From assembly GCA_900544825.1 (NCBI GenBank), contig UQWP01000030.1, forward strand, positions 1 through 40,294: a DNA stretch of 40,294 nucleotides, in the 5' to 3' direction. The position numbers and the translations under genes were made by a program. A model generated the notes under the pieces. That model had not been told where the DNA came from, did not search any database, and worked only from the letters and a program-made list of their open reading frames with translations. The DNA comes from an uncultured Prevotella sp. GTDB taxonomy: Bacteria > Bacteroidota > Bacteroidia > Bacteroidales > Bacteroidaceae. Positions 7,123 through 14,551 of the stretch are shown piece after piece (positions within the stretch are counted from its first letter, which is position 1; every line of letters starts with the position of its first letter).

Positions 7123-8751
7123 ATGGATTACAACATGATTGGGACCGCATGGTCGTTACTGCCTCCTATCGTCGCCATCGCTCTGGCGTTGAAGACGAAG
7201 GAGGTCTATTCTTCTCTTTTTATCGGTATCATTCTGGGTGCCGTTCAATATTGCATTTCGATGGGAACAGGTTTCGACGGATTCCTCGTTCACCTGACCA
7301 ACCACACTGTAGGCGAAGGCGATGATGCCAAGGCATACGGTTTGATACATTGCCTTTCCGACCCTTGGAACGTAGGCATTCTGGTATTCCTGGTGGTTTT
7401 GGGCAGCATCGTTTCACTGATGAACAAGGCGGGTGGTTCTGCGGCTTTCGGTCGCTGGGCTTCCAAGCACGTGAAGTCGAAGATTGGTGTGCAGGTAGCC
7501 ACCATTCTGCTCGGTATTCTGATATTCATCGATGATTACTTCAACTGCCTTACCGTAGGTTCGGTGATGCGCCCTATCGCAGTGCGCAATGGCGTGACCA
7601 AGGAGAAACTGGCTTATCTCATCGACTCCACCGCAGCTCCGGTCTGCATCATCTCCCCTATCTCCAGTTGGGCAGCAGCAGTATCGGGCTTCGTATCGGG
7701 AGGCGAGAACGGACTGGCACTTTTCTGCAAGGCAATACCCTACAATTTCTACGCCTTCTTCACCATCCTCTTTATGTTTGGCATCGTGATCTTGGGCTTC
7801 GACTTCAAGGCGATGAGCAAGTATGATGCAAGACTGAAGGAATGGTATGAGCGCACCAACGGCGGAAAGCTCGACGAGGTGAGCGATACCAAGCTGCAGA
7901 TTGTGGAGCATGGTGTGGGAGCAAAGCAGGAAGAATCATCCAAGAGCAAAGGATCTGTGAGCGATCTTGTGATTCCAATCATTATGTTGATTATCTTCTG
8001 TATGGCAGGTATGGTTTATTCGGGAGGTTTCTTCGATGCCAGCAATGCCAACTATATGAACTTCGTTGACTCCTTTGCAGGCAGCAATGCCTCTATAGGT
8101 CTGGTGATTGGTTCATTGGCAGCCCTGATTCTGACCATTCTGATGTTTACGGTTCGCAAGACCTTGCCATTCGATGAAGCGATGAGTAGTCTGATCAAGG
8201 GATTCGAGGCGATGGTACCAGCCATTCTGATTCTTACCCTGGCATGGACCCTGAAGAGCATGACCGACTCGCTGGGAGCAGCAGAATATGTATCTACCGT
8301 AGTAGCAAGCAGTGCTTCTGAACTCCAGATGCTCCTGCCAGCCATCATCTTCCTGGTTGCAGCCTTCCTGGCATTTGCCACAGGTACATCCTGGGGAACC
8401 TTCGGTATCCTGATACCTATCTGTATCGCCGTCTTCCCAGCTGCCGACCCATTGCGTATCATCTCTATCTCTGCCTGTATGGCTGGTGCTGTCTGTGGCG
8501 ACCACATCTCACCTATCAGCGATACCACCATCATGGCGAGTGCCGGAGCCGAGTGCAAGCATGTGCACCATGTTTCATCACAGTTGCCATACGCGCTGAC
8601 TGTAGCTGCCGTCAGCTTCCTGACATTCATCGTGGCAGGTTTCACCCATACACTGGGAATGGTAACAAGTGCCATCATTTCATGGATATTCGGTATAGCG
8701 ATGCTTGGTTTTGCTTTATTTTATTTAAATAATAGGTCGAAAGTAAAATAA
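7123..8751 (+). CDS. NhaC-family Na+/H+ antiporter
   Basis: A polytopic inner-membrane protein of 542 residues with about a dozen hydrophobic segments, matching the NhaC/Na_H_antiporter family. Family-typical stretches are FLVVLGSIVSLMNKAGGSAAFGRW (the length given here exceeds one segment), FIDDYFNCLTVGSVMRPI with the acidic IDD pair near residues 136-138, IDSTAAPVCIISPISSW, FATGTSWGTFGILIPI and CGDHISPISDTTIMASAGAECKH. The DD and GDHISPISDTT segments are the likely ion-binding core. The family includes plain Na+/H+ antiporters and malate-lactate/Na+ exchangers such as MleN, so the true substrate is uncertain. Its place directly behind ald raises the possibility of exchange linked to alanine catabolism, which is inference. 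Confidence 0.9.
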   Translation: MDYNMIGTAWSLLPPIVAIALALKTKEVYSSLFIGIILGAVQYCISMGTGFDGFLVHLTNHTVGEGDDAKAYGLIHCLSDPWNVGILVFLVVLGSIVSLMNKAGGSAAFGRWASKHVKSKIGVQVATILLGILIFIDDYFNCLTVGSVMRPIAVRNGVTKEKLAYLIDSTAAPVCIISPISSWAAAVSGFVSGGENGLALFCKAIPYNFYAFFTILFMFGIVILGFDFKAMSKYDARLKEWYERTNGGKLDEVSDTKLQIVEHGVGAKQEESSKSKGSVSDLVIPIIMLIIFCMAGMVYSGGFFDASNANYMNFVDSFAGSNASIGLVIGSLAALILTILMFTVRKTLPFDEAMSSLIKGFEAMVPAILILTLAWTLKSMTDSLGAAEYVSTVVASSASELQMLLPAIIFLVAAFLAFATGTSWGTFGILIPICIAVFPAADPLRIISISACMAGAVCGDHISPISDTTIMASAGAECKHVHHVSSQLPYALTVAAVSFLTFIVAGFTHTLGMVTSAIISWIFGIAMLGFALFYLNNRSKVK

Positions 8752-8762
8752 TCTTTAATTTC

Positions 8763-8794
8763 CTTGCATAATTAGATTTTTTTCAATATCTTTG
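8763..8794 (+). promoter_or_regulatory. Promoter of the rubrerythrin gene
   Basis: CTTG (8763-8766), 20 bases, then TATCTTTG (8787-8794): a full -7 match and 3 of 4 at -33. A leader of about 45 nt follows. Confidence 0.78.
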
Positions 8795-8844
8795 TGGAAG
8801 AATTAATTTAAAGAACATATTAATAACGTAATACAGAATACATT

Positions 8845-9387
8845 ATGAAGGAATTAAAAGGAACAAAGACAGAGAAGAACCTCCAGGAGGCATTCGCTGG
8901 TGAGTCACAGGCTCGTAACAAATATACCTATTTTGCAAGTAAGGCTAAGAAGGACGGTTATGTTCAGATAGCTAACATCTTTGAGGAGACAGCTGCCAAC
9001 GAGAAGGAGCACGCTAAGTTGTGGTTCAAGTACCTGGAGGGCGGTGCTATCCAGGATACAGAGAAGAACCTGGAGGCTGCTGCCAATGGTGAGCACGATG
9101 AGTGGACCGATATGTATCCACGCATGGCTAAGGAAGCTCGCGAGGAAGGCTTCGAGGAGATTGCAATCAAGTTTGAAATGGTGGCTGAAATCGAGAAGCA
9201 CCACGAGGAGCGTTATCGCAAACTCTTGAAGAACGTGCAGGACAAGCTCGTCTTCTCTCGCGACGGCGACTGCATCTGGCAGTGCTCTAACTGCGGTCAT
9301 ATCGTAGTAGGCAAGCAGGCTCCAGAGGTTTGCCCAGTCTGCAACCACCCACAGAGCTACTTCCAGATTGAGGCTCAGAACTACTAA
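8845..9387 (+). CDS. rbr: Rubrerythrin
   Basis: A cytoplasmic non-haem di-iron peroxidase that reduces hydrogen peroxide in anaerobes. The 180-residue protein has two domains: an N-terminal ferritin-like four-helix bundle with the iron ligands visible as Glu20 (FAGESQAR), Glu53 and His56 (ANEKEHAKLW), a Glu in the KEAREEGF helix, and Glu117/His120 (EIEKHHEER); and a C-terminal rubredoxin-like domain with Cys147, Cys150, Cys163 and Cys166 (CSNCG...CPVC). Both metal centres look intact. It has its own promoter and the strong terminator at 9471-9510, so it is a single-gene unit. Confidence 0.97.
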   Translation: MKELKGTKTEKNLQEAFAGESQARNKYTYFASKAKKDGYVQIANIFEETAANEKEHAKLWFKYLEGGAIQDTEKNLEAAANGEHDEWTDMYPRMAKEAREEGFEEIAIKFEMVAEIEKHHEERYRKLLKNVQDKLVFSRDGDCIWQCSNCGHIVVGKQAPEVCPVCNHPQSYFQIEAQNY

Positions 9388-9470
9388 GATTCTATTAATG
9401 GAAATTGAACGATAGGATAGGATTATAACATAGAACCTATCATATAGGAGACTTCCTATAGAACCAGATA

Positions 9471-9510
9471 AAAATCCCCTGATGCAATGAGATATGCATC
9501 AGGGGATTTT
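9471..9510. terminator. Strong bidirectional terminator between rubrerythrin and the NUC nuclease
   Basis: A perfect 16-bp stem, AAAATCCCCTGATGCA (9471-9486) and its complement (9495-9510), with an 8-nt loop. A/T tracts on both ends suit termination of both converging transcripts. Confidence 0.95.
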
Positions 9511-9513
9511 CTA

Positions 9514-10302
9514 TTACCACTGGTTGATATCAGCTTTTGCCTCTATCTTTTTCTCGATGTTATCAGGAAGTTTGGAGAAGAAGTCGTAGCCGGTGATACG
9601 CTCCACCTCATCTACCGAGTTGACGAAGTCTTTTTTCTGCAAGCCGGTAGCTCCCTGGTTGCGACAGATAAAGCCGATGGCTTGCGGATTCTTGCCGGTG
9701 CGGAGGATAACCTTGAAGAAAGCATCAGGCACCACCACCTTGTTCTTACCCAGTTTGCGATGCTGCTTATTCAGGAATATCGGACCGCAGGCGATATAGA
9801 CCTTACCATATTTCTTAGCCCAGGTACGGCATTGCTGTTCTATGCTATTCCAGATTCCCGCATTCAGAGCATGGGTCTGAGGACACATATTGGTCATCAG
9901 GAAGCACTCGTCCATAGCCTTCTGGTTCCACTTGTTATCACCAGCCGGACAGAGATGACCTCTATCATAACCGCTGTTGTAGTAATCAGCCTTCGTTCCC
10001 TTAGGTGATGGCATATTCATATCATCCTCAAAGTCGCCACGCTTCAACTTACCCGAAGCATGAGCACGGCTCAAGGTCCATGCCACCCAGTTAGGCTGAC
10101 GGGTATCGTGATTGTATGACACGGTATAGGCAAAACGCTTTCTGATGGTTTGCGATACCTTTTTCTTTGAAACCGGGATTTCCATTCCCGGTGCATCCCC
10201 CTGTGCAGCTGGCAACATAGAGGACGACAAGCCCAAAGTAGAGAGCAAAGCGATGGCGCCAGCTATCACCCATCCTCTCATTTTCTTATTGAATTGAATC
10301 AT
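9514..10302 (-). CDS. Secreted DNA/RNA non-specific endonuclease (NUC family)
   Basis: A sugar-non-specific nuclease of the His-Me-finger (beta-beta-alpha-metal) type, exported. After a hydrophobic signal segment (WVIAGAIALLSTLGLSSSML, near residues 11-30) comes the NUC domain. The catalytic motif DRGH is at residues 113-116 (His116 the general base), followed by LCPAGD. The second family motif is MTNMCPQTHALN, with Asn147 the probable Mg2+ ligand. The motif is complete, so an active enzyme is expected. It could serve nutrient scavenging or degradation of extracellular DNA; the sequence does not decide. It is the last gene of the minus-strand unit that starts at 14380, 60 bases behind mutY, and the spacer holds a short tandem duplication. 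Confidence 0.93.
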   Translation of the reverse strand: MIQFNKKMRGWVIAGAIALLSTLGLSSSMLPAAQGDAPGMEIPVSKKKVSQTIRKRFAYTVSYNHDTRQPNWVAWTLSRAHASGKLKRGDFEDDMNMPSPKGTKADYYNSGYDRGHLCPAGDNKWNQKAMDECFLMTNMCPQTHALNAGIWNSIEQQCRTWAKKYGKVYIACGPIFLNKQHRKLGKNKVVVPDAFFKVILRTGKNPQAIGFICRNQGATGLQKKDFVNSVDEVERITGYDFFSKLPDNIEKKIEAKADINQW

Positions 10303-10316
10303 CTTTATTTTATATG

Positions 10317-10356
10317 AAGAGATTATTATGTATTTTTATAAAGAGATCATTATGTA
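10317..10356. repeat. 24-bp-period tandem duplication in the mutY-nuclease spacer
   Basis: AAGAGATTATTATGTA (10317-10332) and AAGAGATCATTATGTA (10341-10356) differ at one base and are 24 bases apart. Confidence 0.85.
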
Positions 10357-10362
10357 CTTATC

Positions 10363-11412
10363 CTATTCTGCAGGATTAATTTTTTCCAGCATGATTTCTA
10401 TCAGTCTCGGAACCCCATAGTCTTCAATCTCACTTTCCTTGATCCAGATGTAATCATCTGGGAGTGGAGGACGGTTTTCCGTTTCCAGGAGATAGAAGTC
10501 GGCAAGAAGGATGCGATGAGTCAGTACGTGCTTGACATCTTTTGCCAGTAAAATCGGATTCTTCACGAAAGAAGGCAGCTCCTTGACATCGGAAACATTA
10601 TAAGGCTCCCATAATCCCTGCCAGATATCACCTTCTCCACGGCGATGGATGGCAACCATCGGTTCGGATTTTCCTATACCATCCGCAGCCAAAGATTTGC
10701 ACCTTATATATATATAGGAGAGATGGCGGGTCTTCACCTTCACGGTCTTGTTCTTGACGGGCAGTTCCTCTACCCTGCCGCAACGCAAAGCCTCGCAGGT
10801 TTCTGCAAGCGGACAGAGCAGACACTTCGGAGACTGGGGGGTGCATTGAATCGCACCGAAATCCATCATTCCCTGATTATAGGATGCCGCATCGGAAGCA
10901 GGCAAGAGTGATTGTGCCAAAGCAGCAAACTCCTTTTTCCCCTGAGTTGAGTTGATGGGAGTATCGATGCCGAAATATCGGGAAAGCACCCGATAGACAT
11001 TGCCATCAACCACAGCTGCCGGAATATCGAAAGCGAAAGAGCCGATGGCTGCAGCGGTATAATCACCTACTCCCTTCAGGGATTTGATGCCTTCAAGGGT
11101 ATTGGGGAATGCACCTAAAGCCACGATCTGCTTAGCAGCAGTATGAAGATTGCGGGCACGGGAGTAATACCCCAAGCCCTGCCAGAGTTTCAAGACATCA
11201 TCCTCGCTGGCTGCTGCCAGGTCTTCTACCTTGGGATAGGTTTGCATAAACCGTTCCCAATATTCCCAACCTTGGGCAATGCGGGTTTGCTGAAGAATGA
11301 TTTCGCTCAGCCAGATGGCATAAGGATCCCTGGTTTCGCGCCAAGGCAGGTCTCTGCCGTTCTCACGAAACCAACAGAGTATTTCTGTTGAAAAAAAAGA
11401 GTTATTGATCAT
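10363..11412 (-). CDS. mutY: A/G-specific adenine glycosylase MutY
   Basis: Removes adenine mispaired with 8-oxoguanine in base-excision repair. The 349-residue length fits. The N-terminal glycosylase domain has LPWRETRDPYAIWLSEIILQQT with catalytic Glu37, the helix-hairpin-helix LKGVGDYTAAAI near 112-123, and catalytic Asp136 in VVDGNVYRV. The iron-sulfur loop is complete: Cys190, Cys197, Cys200 and Cys206 with the C-x6-C-x2-C-x5-C spacing. From about residue 225 a Nudix-like domain (8-oxoG recognition) follows, with IHRRGEGDIWQGLWE. It lies 17 bases after the mechanosensitive channel gene, inside the five-gene unit. Confidence 0.97.
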   Translation of the reverse strand: MINNSFFSTEILCWFRENGRDLPWRETRDPYAIWLSEIILQQTRIAQGWEYWERFMQTYPKVEDLAAASEDDVLKLWQGLGYYSRARNLHTAAKQIVALGAFPNTLEGIKSLKGVGDYTAAAIGSFAFDIPAAVVDGNVYRVLSRYFGIDTPINSTQGKKEFAALAQSLLPASDAASYNQGMMDFGAIQCTPQSPKCLLCPLAETCEALRCGRVEELPVKNKTVKVKTRHLSYIYIRCKSLAADGIGKSEPMVAIHRRGEGDIWQGLWEPYNVSDVKELPSFVKNPILLAKDVKHVLTHRILLADFYLLETENRPPLPDDYIWIKESEIEDYGVPRLIEIMLEKINPAE

Positions 11413-11429
11413 TATTATGCTTTTGCCCC

Positions 11430-12683
11430 CTACTGCTCCGGATATTGCTCGTAAATCTTCAGGCCGAATTCATTGGCAAGCGCATAGGCATGCTCCATGA
11501 TATCGGCAAGAATATGCTCGTAATTAACCCATACCTTATCCTTGATGAAGAAATAGAATTCGATAGGAAGACCACACTGGGTAGCTTCCATGTGGCGCAC
11601 CATCAAGGTAAGTTCCGTATTTACCTCAGGGCGTTGACGCAGATATTTCTCCATAAACCTGCGATAAAGCTGAAGATTGGTTGGAGCCAAAGCTGCAGGA
11701 TTCTTCAAATCCTCAATATCCTTTCCTTCCTGAATATCCTTTTCTATCGCCTTCTGAAGAGATTCCTTCAACTTGAAAGAATCCTCAGTGGCGAAATGCT
11801 TGGCAAGCAAGGTCTGCTTCAAGGTCTCATCTACCAATCGGACGCTACGGAAATCAAAATAAACGATTCGCTTCACTCTTCTTCCCCCACTCTTCTGCAT
11901 ACCAATCCAGTTCTGGAACGAACCGTTCACCAGGGTAGCTGGCGAGATAGTAACGATGGTATTATCAAAATTACGCACCTTTACGGTGGTAAGAGACATA
12001 TCCTCCACAATACCATTGGCATCTACCGACTTCACGGTAATCCAATCACCCTTGTGCAACATATCATTGCTGGTGAGTCGCACACCGGCAGCCAGACCGA
12101 GGATGGTATCCTTGAAAACCAACATCAAGACAGCCGAAGTAGCACCCAAGCCGGCAAACAAGGTCATCGGACTCTTACCCAACAGGATGGCAACCACTAC
12201 CACTCCAGCCACAAAGAGCATCAATACCCTGAGCACACCGCAGAAGGTATGGAAATACTGCTGAGCCGAAGAGCGGCGCTCTCCGCTATTCTCCAATCCC
12301 TTGAAGGAACCGATGAACACCAATACCGTACGTACCGACATCACCACGATATAGATACCCGTAGCACGCTCCAGAATCTCCTTGAATATAGGATATTCCA
12401 GATAGATAAGCGGCATGAGCGACCATATTACCACTGCAGGCACGATATGACAGGCAGAAGTGAGCACCTTCTTATTCAGCAACACATCATCCCAGGAAGC
12501 CTCCGTCTTTTCCGTAATCTTCGAGATCAACGGAACTACAATCTTACGACACAGGAAATCGCTCAGCATCGCCAGCAAGATAGCGGTGATGGTGAGCAGG
12601 ATATGACGAAGCATAGGCACGTAATCGCCGGTGATACCTGCCCATGTTATCATTTCATCTACAAATCTACGAATTTCTTCCAT
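11430..12683 (-). CDS. MscS-family mechanosensitive channel, YbdG-like
   Basis: An inner-membrane channel that opens under hypo-osmotic stress. Its 417 residues and motifs are closest to the YbdG subgroup (about 415 residues in E. coli). There are about five membrane segments: residues 24-45, 80-100, 110-128, 148-168 and the pore helix. The pore helix and start of the MscS beta domain are visible as FAGLGATSAVLMLVFKDTIL, then GVRLTSNDMLHKGDWITV, then VEDMSLTTVKVRNFDNTIV and NGSFQNW. The start at 12683 is 15 bases after the dacB stop. Upstream and downstream spacing indicates co-transcription with dacB and mutY. Confidence 0.93.
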   Translation of the reverse strand: MEEIRRFVDEMITWAGITGDYVPMLRHILLTITAILLAMLSDFLCRKIVVPLISKITEKTEASWDDVLLNKKVLTSACHIVPAVVIWSLMPLIYLEYPIFKEILERATGIYIVVMSVRTVLVFIGSFKGLENSGERRSSAQQYFHTFCGVLRVLMLFVAGVVVVAILLGKSPMTLFAGLGATSAVLMLVFKDTILGLAAGVRLTSNDMLHKGDWITVKSVDANGIVEDMSLTTVKVRNFDNTIVTISPATLVNGSFQNWIGMQKSGGRRVKRIVYFDFRSVRLVDETLKQTLLAKHFATEDSFKLKESLQKAIEKDIQEGKDIEDLKNPAALAPTNLQLYRRFMEKYLRQRPEVNTELTLMVRHMEATQCGLPIEFYFFIKDKVWVNYEHILADIMEHAYALANEFGLKIYEQYPEQ

Positions 12684-12698
12684 AAACTTCTAACTTAA

Positions 12699-13976
12699 TT
12701 ATGGTTGGCAAAGCAGGTTACAAACCTTGTCTGCAAAATGTCTGGCATTGCTGCCATGCATGATTCCATTATTGATGATAGAGAAGCAAAGCTCATGTCC
12801 ATTGGCTGCCGTACAATAGCCAGCCAGCGAGATGATACCGGTCAGGGTACCCGTCTTTGCCTTGACATTGCCGTGGACACTGCCGCTTTTCATACGCTTC
12901 TTCAGGGTTCCATCCACACCTGCTATAGGCAAGGAATGAATCAGATGCTGCTTGATGTTATCGTTGCGGAAAGCATAACGGAGCATCATCACCTCCAGCT
13001 CGGCACTGAGATAGTTGTAGAGCGACAAGCCCGAACCATCTGCCAGTCTGTAGCGGGAAGCATCCAGTCCCAGCTTATTGATCAACTGCCGTTCCACGTT
13101 GCGGGCACTCTTGGCACTTGCCGGACGGTTGCCCGTAGAAGCCGCAATCTGATAATACATGCACTCGGCATAGAGATTGTCACTCTCCTTCATCATCTTA
13201 TGCAGTACCTGGTCCATGGTATGGAAACGGGTACAGATAGTAAAGGCATTGGCAGGACAAGTCTTGGAAGAGGCATACATCTCCTCATATTCGATGCCTG
13301 CATCCTTCAACTTAGCCAGGAAACGGTCCATGAAAATGTCCTTGCGGGAGAACACCAATGGCGAAAGTACAGGATTATCATCATCCCAGCACCAGCCTTC
13401 GCCCAGCAATGACGCATCCTTCATCGAACGGTCGGCATATACATTACCCCGAATGGTATCCACACCCATATCCTTGAGACTGTTGACAAATGCCGTCAGG
13501 TCATCACTGTTGAAACGGGGATCCATACCTCCCACACAGTAAACATCACCCGTCAGCACACCGTCCTCGATGGTTCCGGTATATTTCAACTGAGTCTTGA
13601 ACTGATAGGAACCACCCAACTTGTCAAGTGCAGTGATGGCTGTCAAGAGCTTCATCGTACTTGCCGGGCGCATCAGCTGTCGTTCGTTGTGCTTGTAGAT
13701 GCAGGAATCAGCATCCATATCCCAGACCATGATCCCCACCTGCGATGTCTCAAACATCTTACTTTCCAAGAGTTTGCCGATACCTACCTGCACCGATTCG
13801 GGCCAAGGCAGCTTCAAAGTATCGGCAGCCAGGGAATCCAACATCGTGGAGTCGGTCACTTCCGTGTCGTCCTGCGGCTCCACCACTTCTCCTTCAATCA
13901 CATCCTGAGCCTTCACCGGCATCGCCATGAGCGTAGCCATGATGAAGCTCATCATCATATATATAATCTTTTTCAT
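12699..13976 (-). CDS. dacB: D-alanyl-D-alanine carboxypeptidase/endopeptidase, PBP4 type (peptidase S13)
   Basis: A periplasmic penicillin-binding protein that trims or cleaves peptidoglycan cross-links. A signal peptide (MKKIIYMMMSFIMATLMAMPVKA) and an acidic linker precede the catalytic domain. The three active-site motifs of class C PBPs are present: STMK with nucleophile Ser106, SDN in MMKESDNLYAE near residue 265, and KTG in VKAKTGTLTGI near residue 374. The large insertion typical of S13 enzymes lies between the first two. Its ATG overlaps the TGA of the PH-like protein gene (ATGA at 13973-13976), which indicates translational coupling. Confidence 0.95.
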   Translation of the reverse strand: MKKIIYMMMSFIMATLMAMPVKAQDVIEGEVVEPQDDTEVTDSTMLDSLAADTLKLPWPESVQVGIGKLLESKMFETSQVGIMVWDMDADSCIYKHNERQLMRPASTMKLLTAITALDKLGGSYQFKTQLKYTGTIEDGVLTGDVYCVGGMDPRFNSDDLTAFVNSLKDMGVDTIRGNVYADRSMKDASLLGEGWCWDDDNPVLSPLVFSRKDIFMDRFLAKLKDAGIEYEEMYASSKTCPANAFTICTRFHTMDQVLHKMMKESDNLYAECMYYQIAASTGNRPASAKSARNVERQLINKLGLDASRYRLADGSGLSLYNYLSAELEVMMLRYAFRNDNIKQHLIHSLPIAGVDGTLKKRMKSGSVHGNVKAKTGTLTGIISLAGYCTAANGHELCFSIINNGIMHGSNARHFADKVCNLLCQP

Positions 13977-14380
13977 TGTCTTTTACTAATTTCTTTCTCG
14001 AAAGCCTCTTCATTATCGGGCTGCACCGTTACCATATTATGATGTCCGTATTCTATCACCAGACAATGATCCAATCCCAGAAAGGTCTTGGCGGTATGCA
14101 CGCTGATGATGTCACATACCGGCACATTCCTGTTGGAAGAGAACCTGCCTTCGTTGATGATGAGATATTCCATCTCATCATCTCGGTCGATAGGTTTCAC
14201 CTTCTTGAATGTATAGGTGGTATTCAGAATACGCTCGATCATGCCCACAATGATGATGGCAACGAAAATACCAATAATCGCCATCTTGACCCAGAAGAAA
14301 TATCCTGCCAGGAGGGCGAAAACCACCACTCCAACACGAGCCGTCGTATTGAAGCGCTTATGAAAAGTTCTATCTGCCAT
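13973..14380 (-). CDS. Small membrane protein with a PH-like domain
   Basis: 135 residues. Two close hydrophobic segments (VGVVVFALLAGYFFWVKM and AIIGIFVAIIIVGMIERIL, about residues 17-53) form a membrane hairpin. They are followed by a mostly beta C-terminal part (TYTFKKVKPI...EYLIINEGRFSS...VCDIISVHTAKTFLGLDHCLVIEYGHHNMVTVQP). The arrangement of two membrane helices followed by a strand-rich segment that repeats the theme of a setting for short acidic turns resembles bacterial PH (DUF304/bPH_2) proteins of Bacteroidota. No catalytic motif is visible. It is the first gene of the unit and overlaps dacB by four bases. The family call is moderate; the function is unknown. Confidence 0.75.
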   Translation of the reverse strand: MADRTFHKRFNTTARVGVVVFALLAGYFFWVKMAIIGIFVAIIIVGMIERILNTTYTFKKVKPIDRDDEMEYLIINEGRFSSNRNVPVCDIISVHTAKTFLGLDHCLVIEYGHHNMVTVQPDNEEAFEKEISKRQ

Positions 14381-14426
14381 ATCTCGTTCTTTTATCTTTA
14401 AAATAGCGTTTTCAGCTACTATTTGA

Positions 14427-14441
14427 TAGTCTAAAAGACTA
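14427..14441. other. Small hairpin in the nadB / PH-dacB divergent intergenic region
   Basis: TAGTCT (14427-14432) and AGACTA (14436-14441) pair with a 3-nt loop. It would fall in the leader of the minus-strand transcript. No U-tract follows. Confidence 0.5.
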
Positions 14442-14461
14442 TATTACCTTAAAATTCGCTG

Positions 14462-14469
14462 CAAAATTA
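14462..14469 (-). promoter_or_regulatory. -7 element of the PH-dacB-mscS-mutY-nuclease unit
   Basis: The minus strand reads TAATTTTG, a full match to TAnnTTTG, about 80 bases before the first start codon. A -33 TTTG is not evident. Confidence 0.55.
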
Positions 14470-14511
14470 CAAAAAATCCCTCTCTTATTACTCTTTTTAA
14501 AGAGAAATTAG

Positions 14512-14519
14512 TACTTTTG
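14512..14519 (+). promoter_or_regulatory. -7 element of nadB
   Basis: TACTTTTG, a full match to TAnnTTTG, 32 bases before the nadB start. A -33 TTTG is not evident. Confidence 0.65.
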
Positions 14520-14551
14520 CAAACAATTAAGCATTATTAGAATAAACTCAC

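Noticed and set aside
11445..12698. 417-codon plus-strand frame opposite the mechanosensitive channel gene
   Set aside because: Antisense shadow covering the same span as a well-supported gene.
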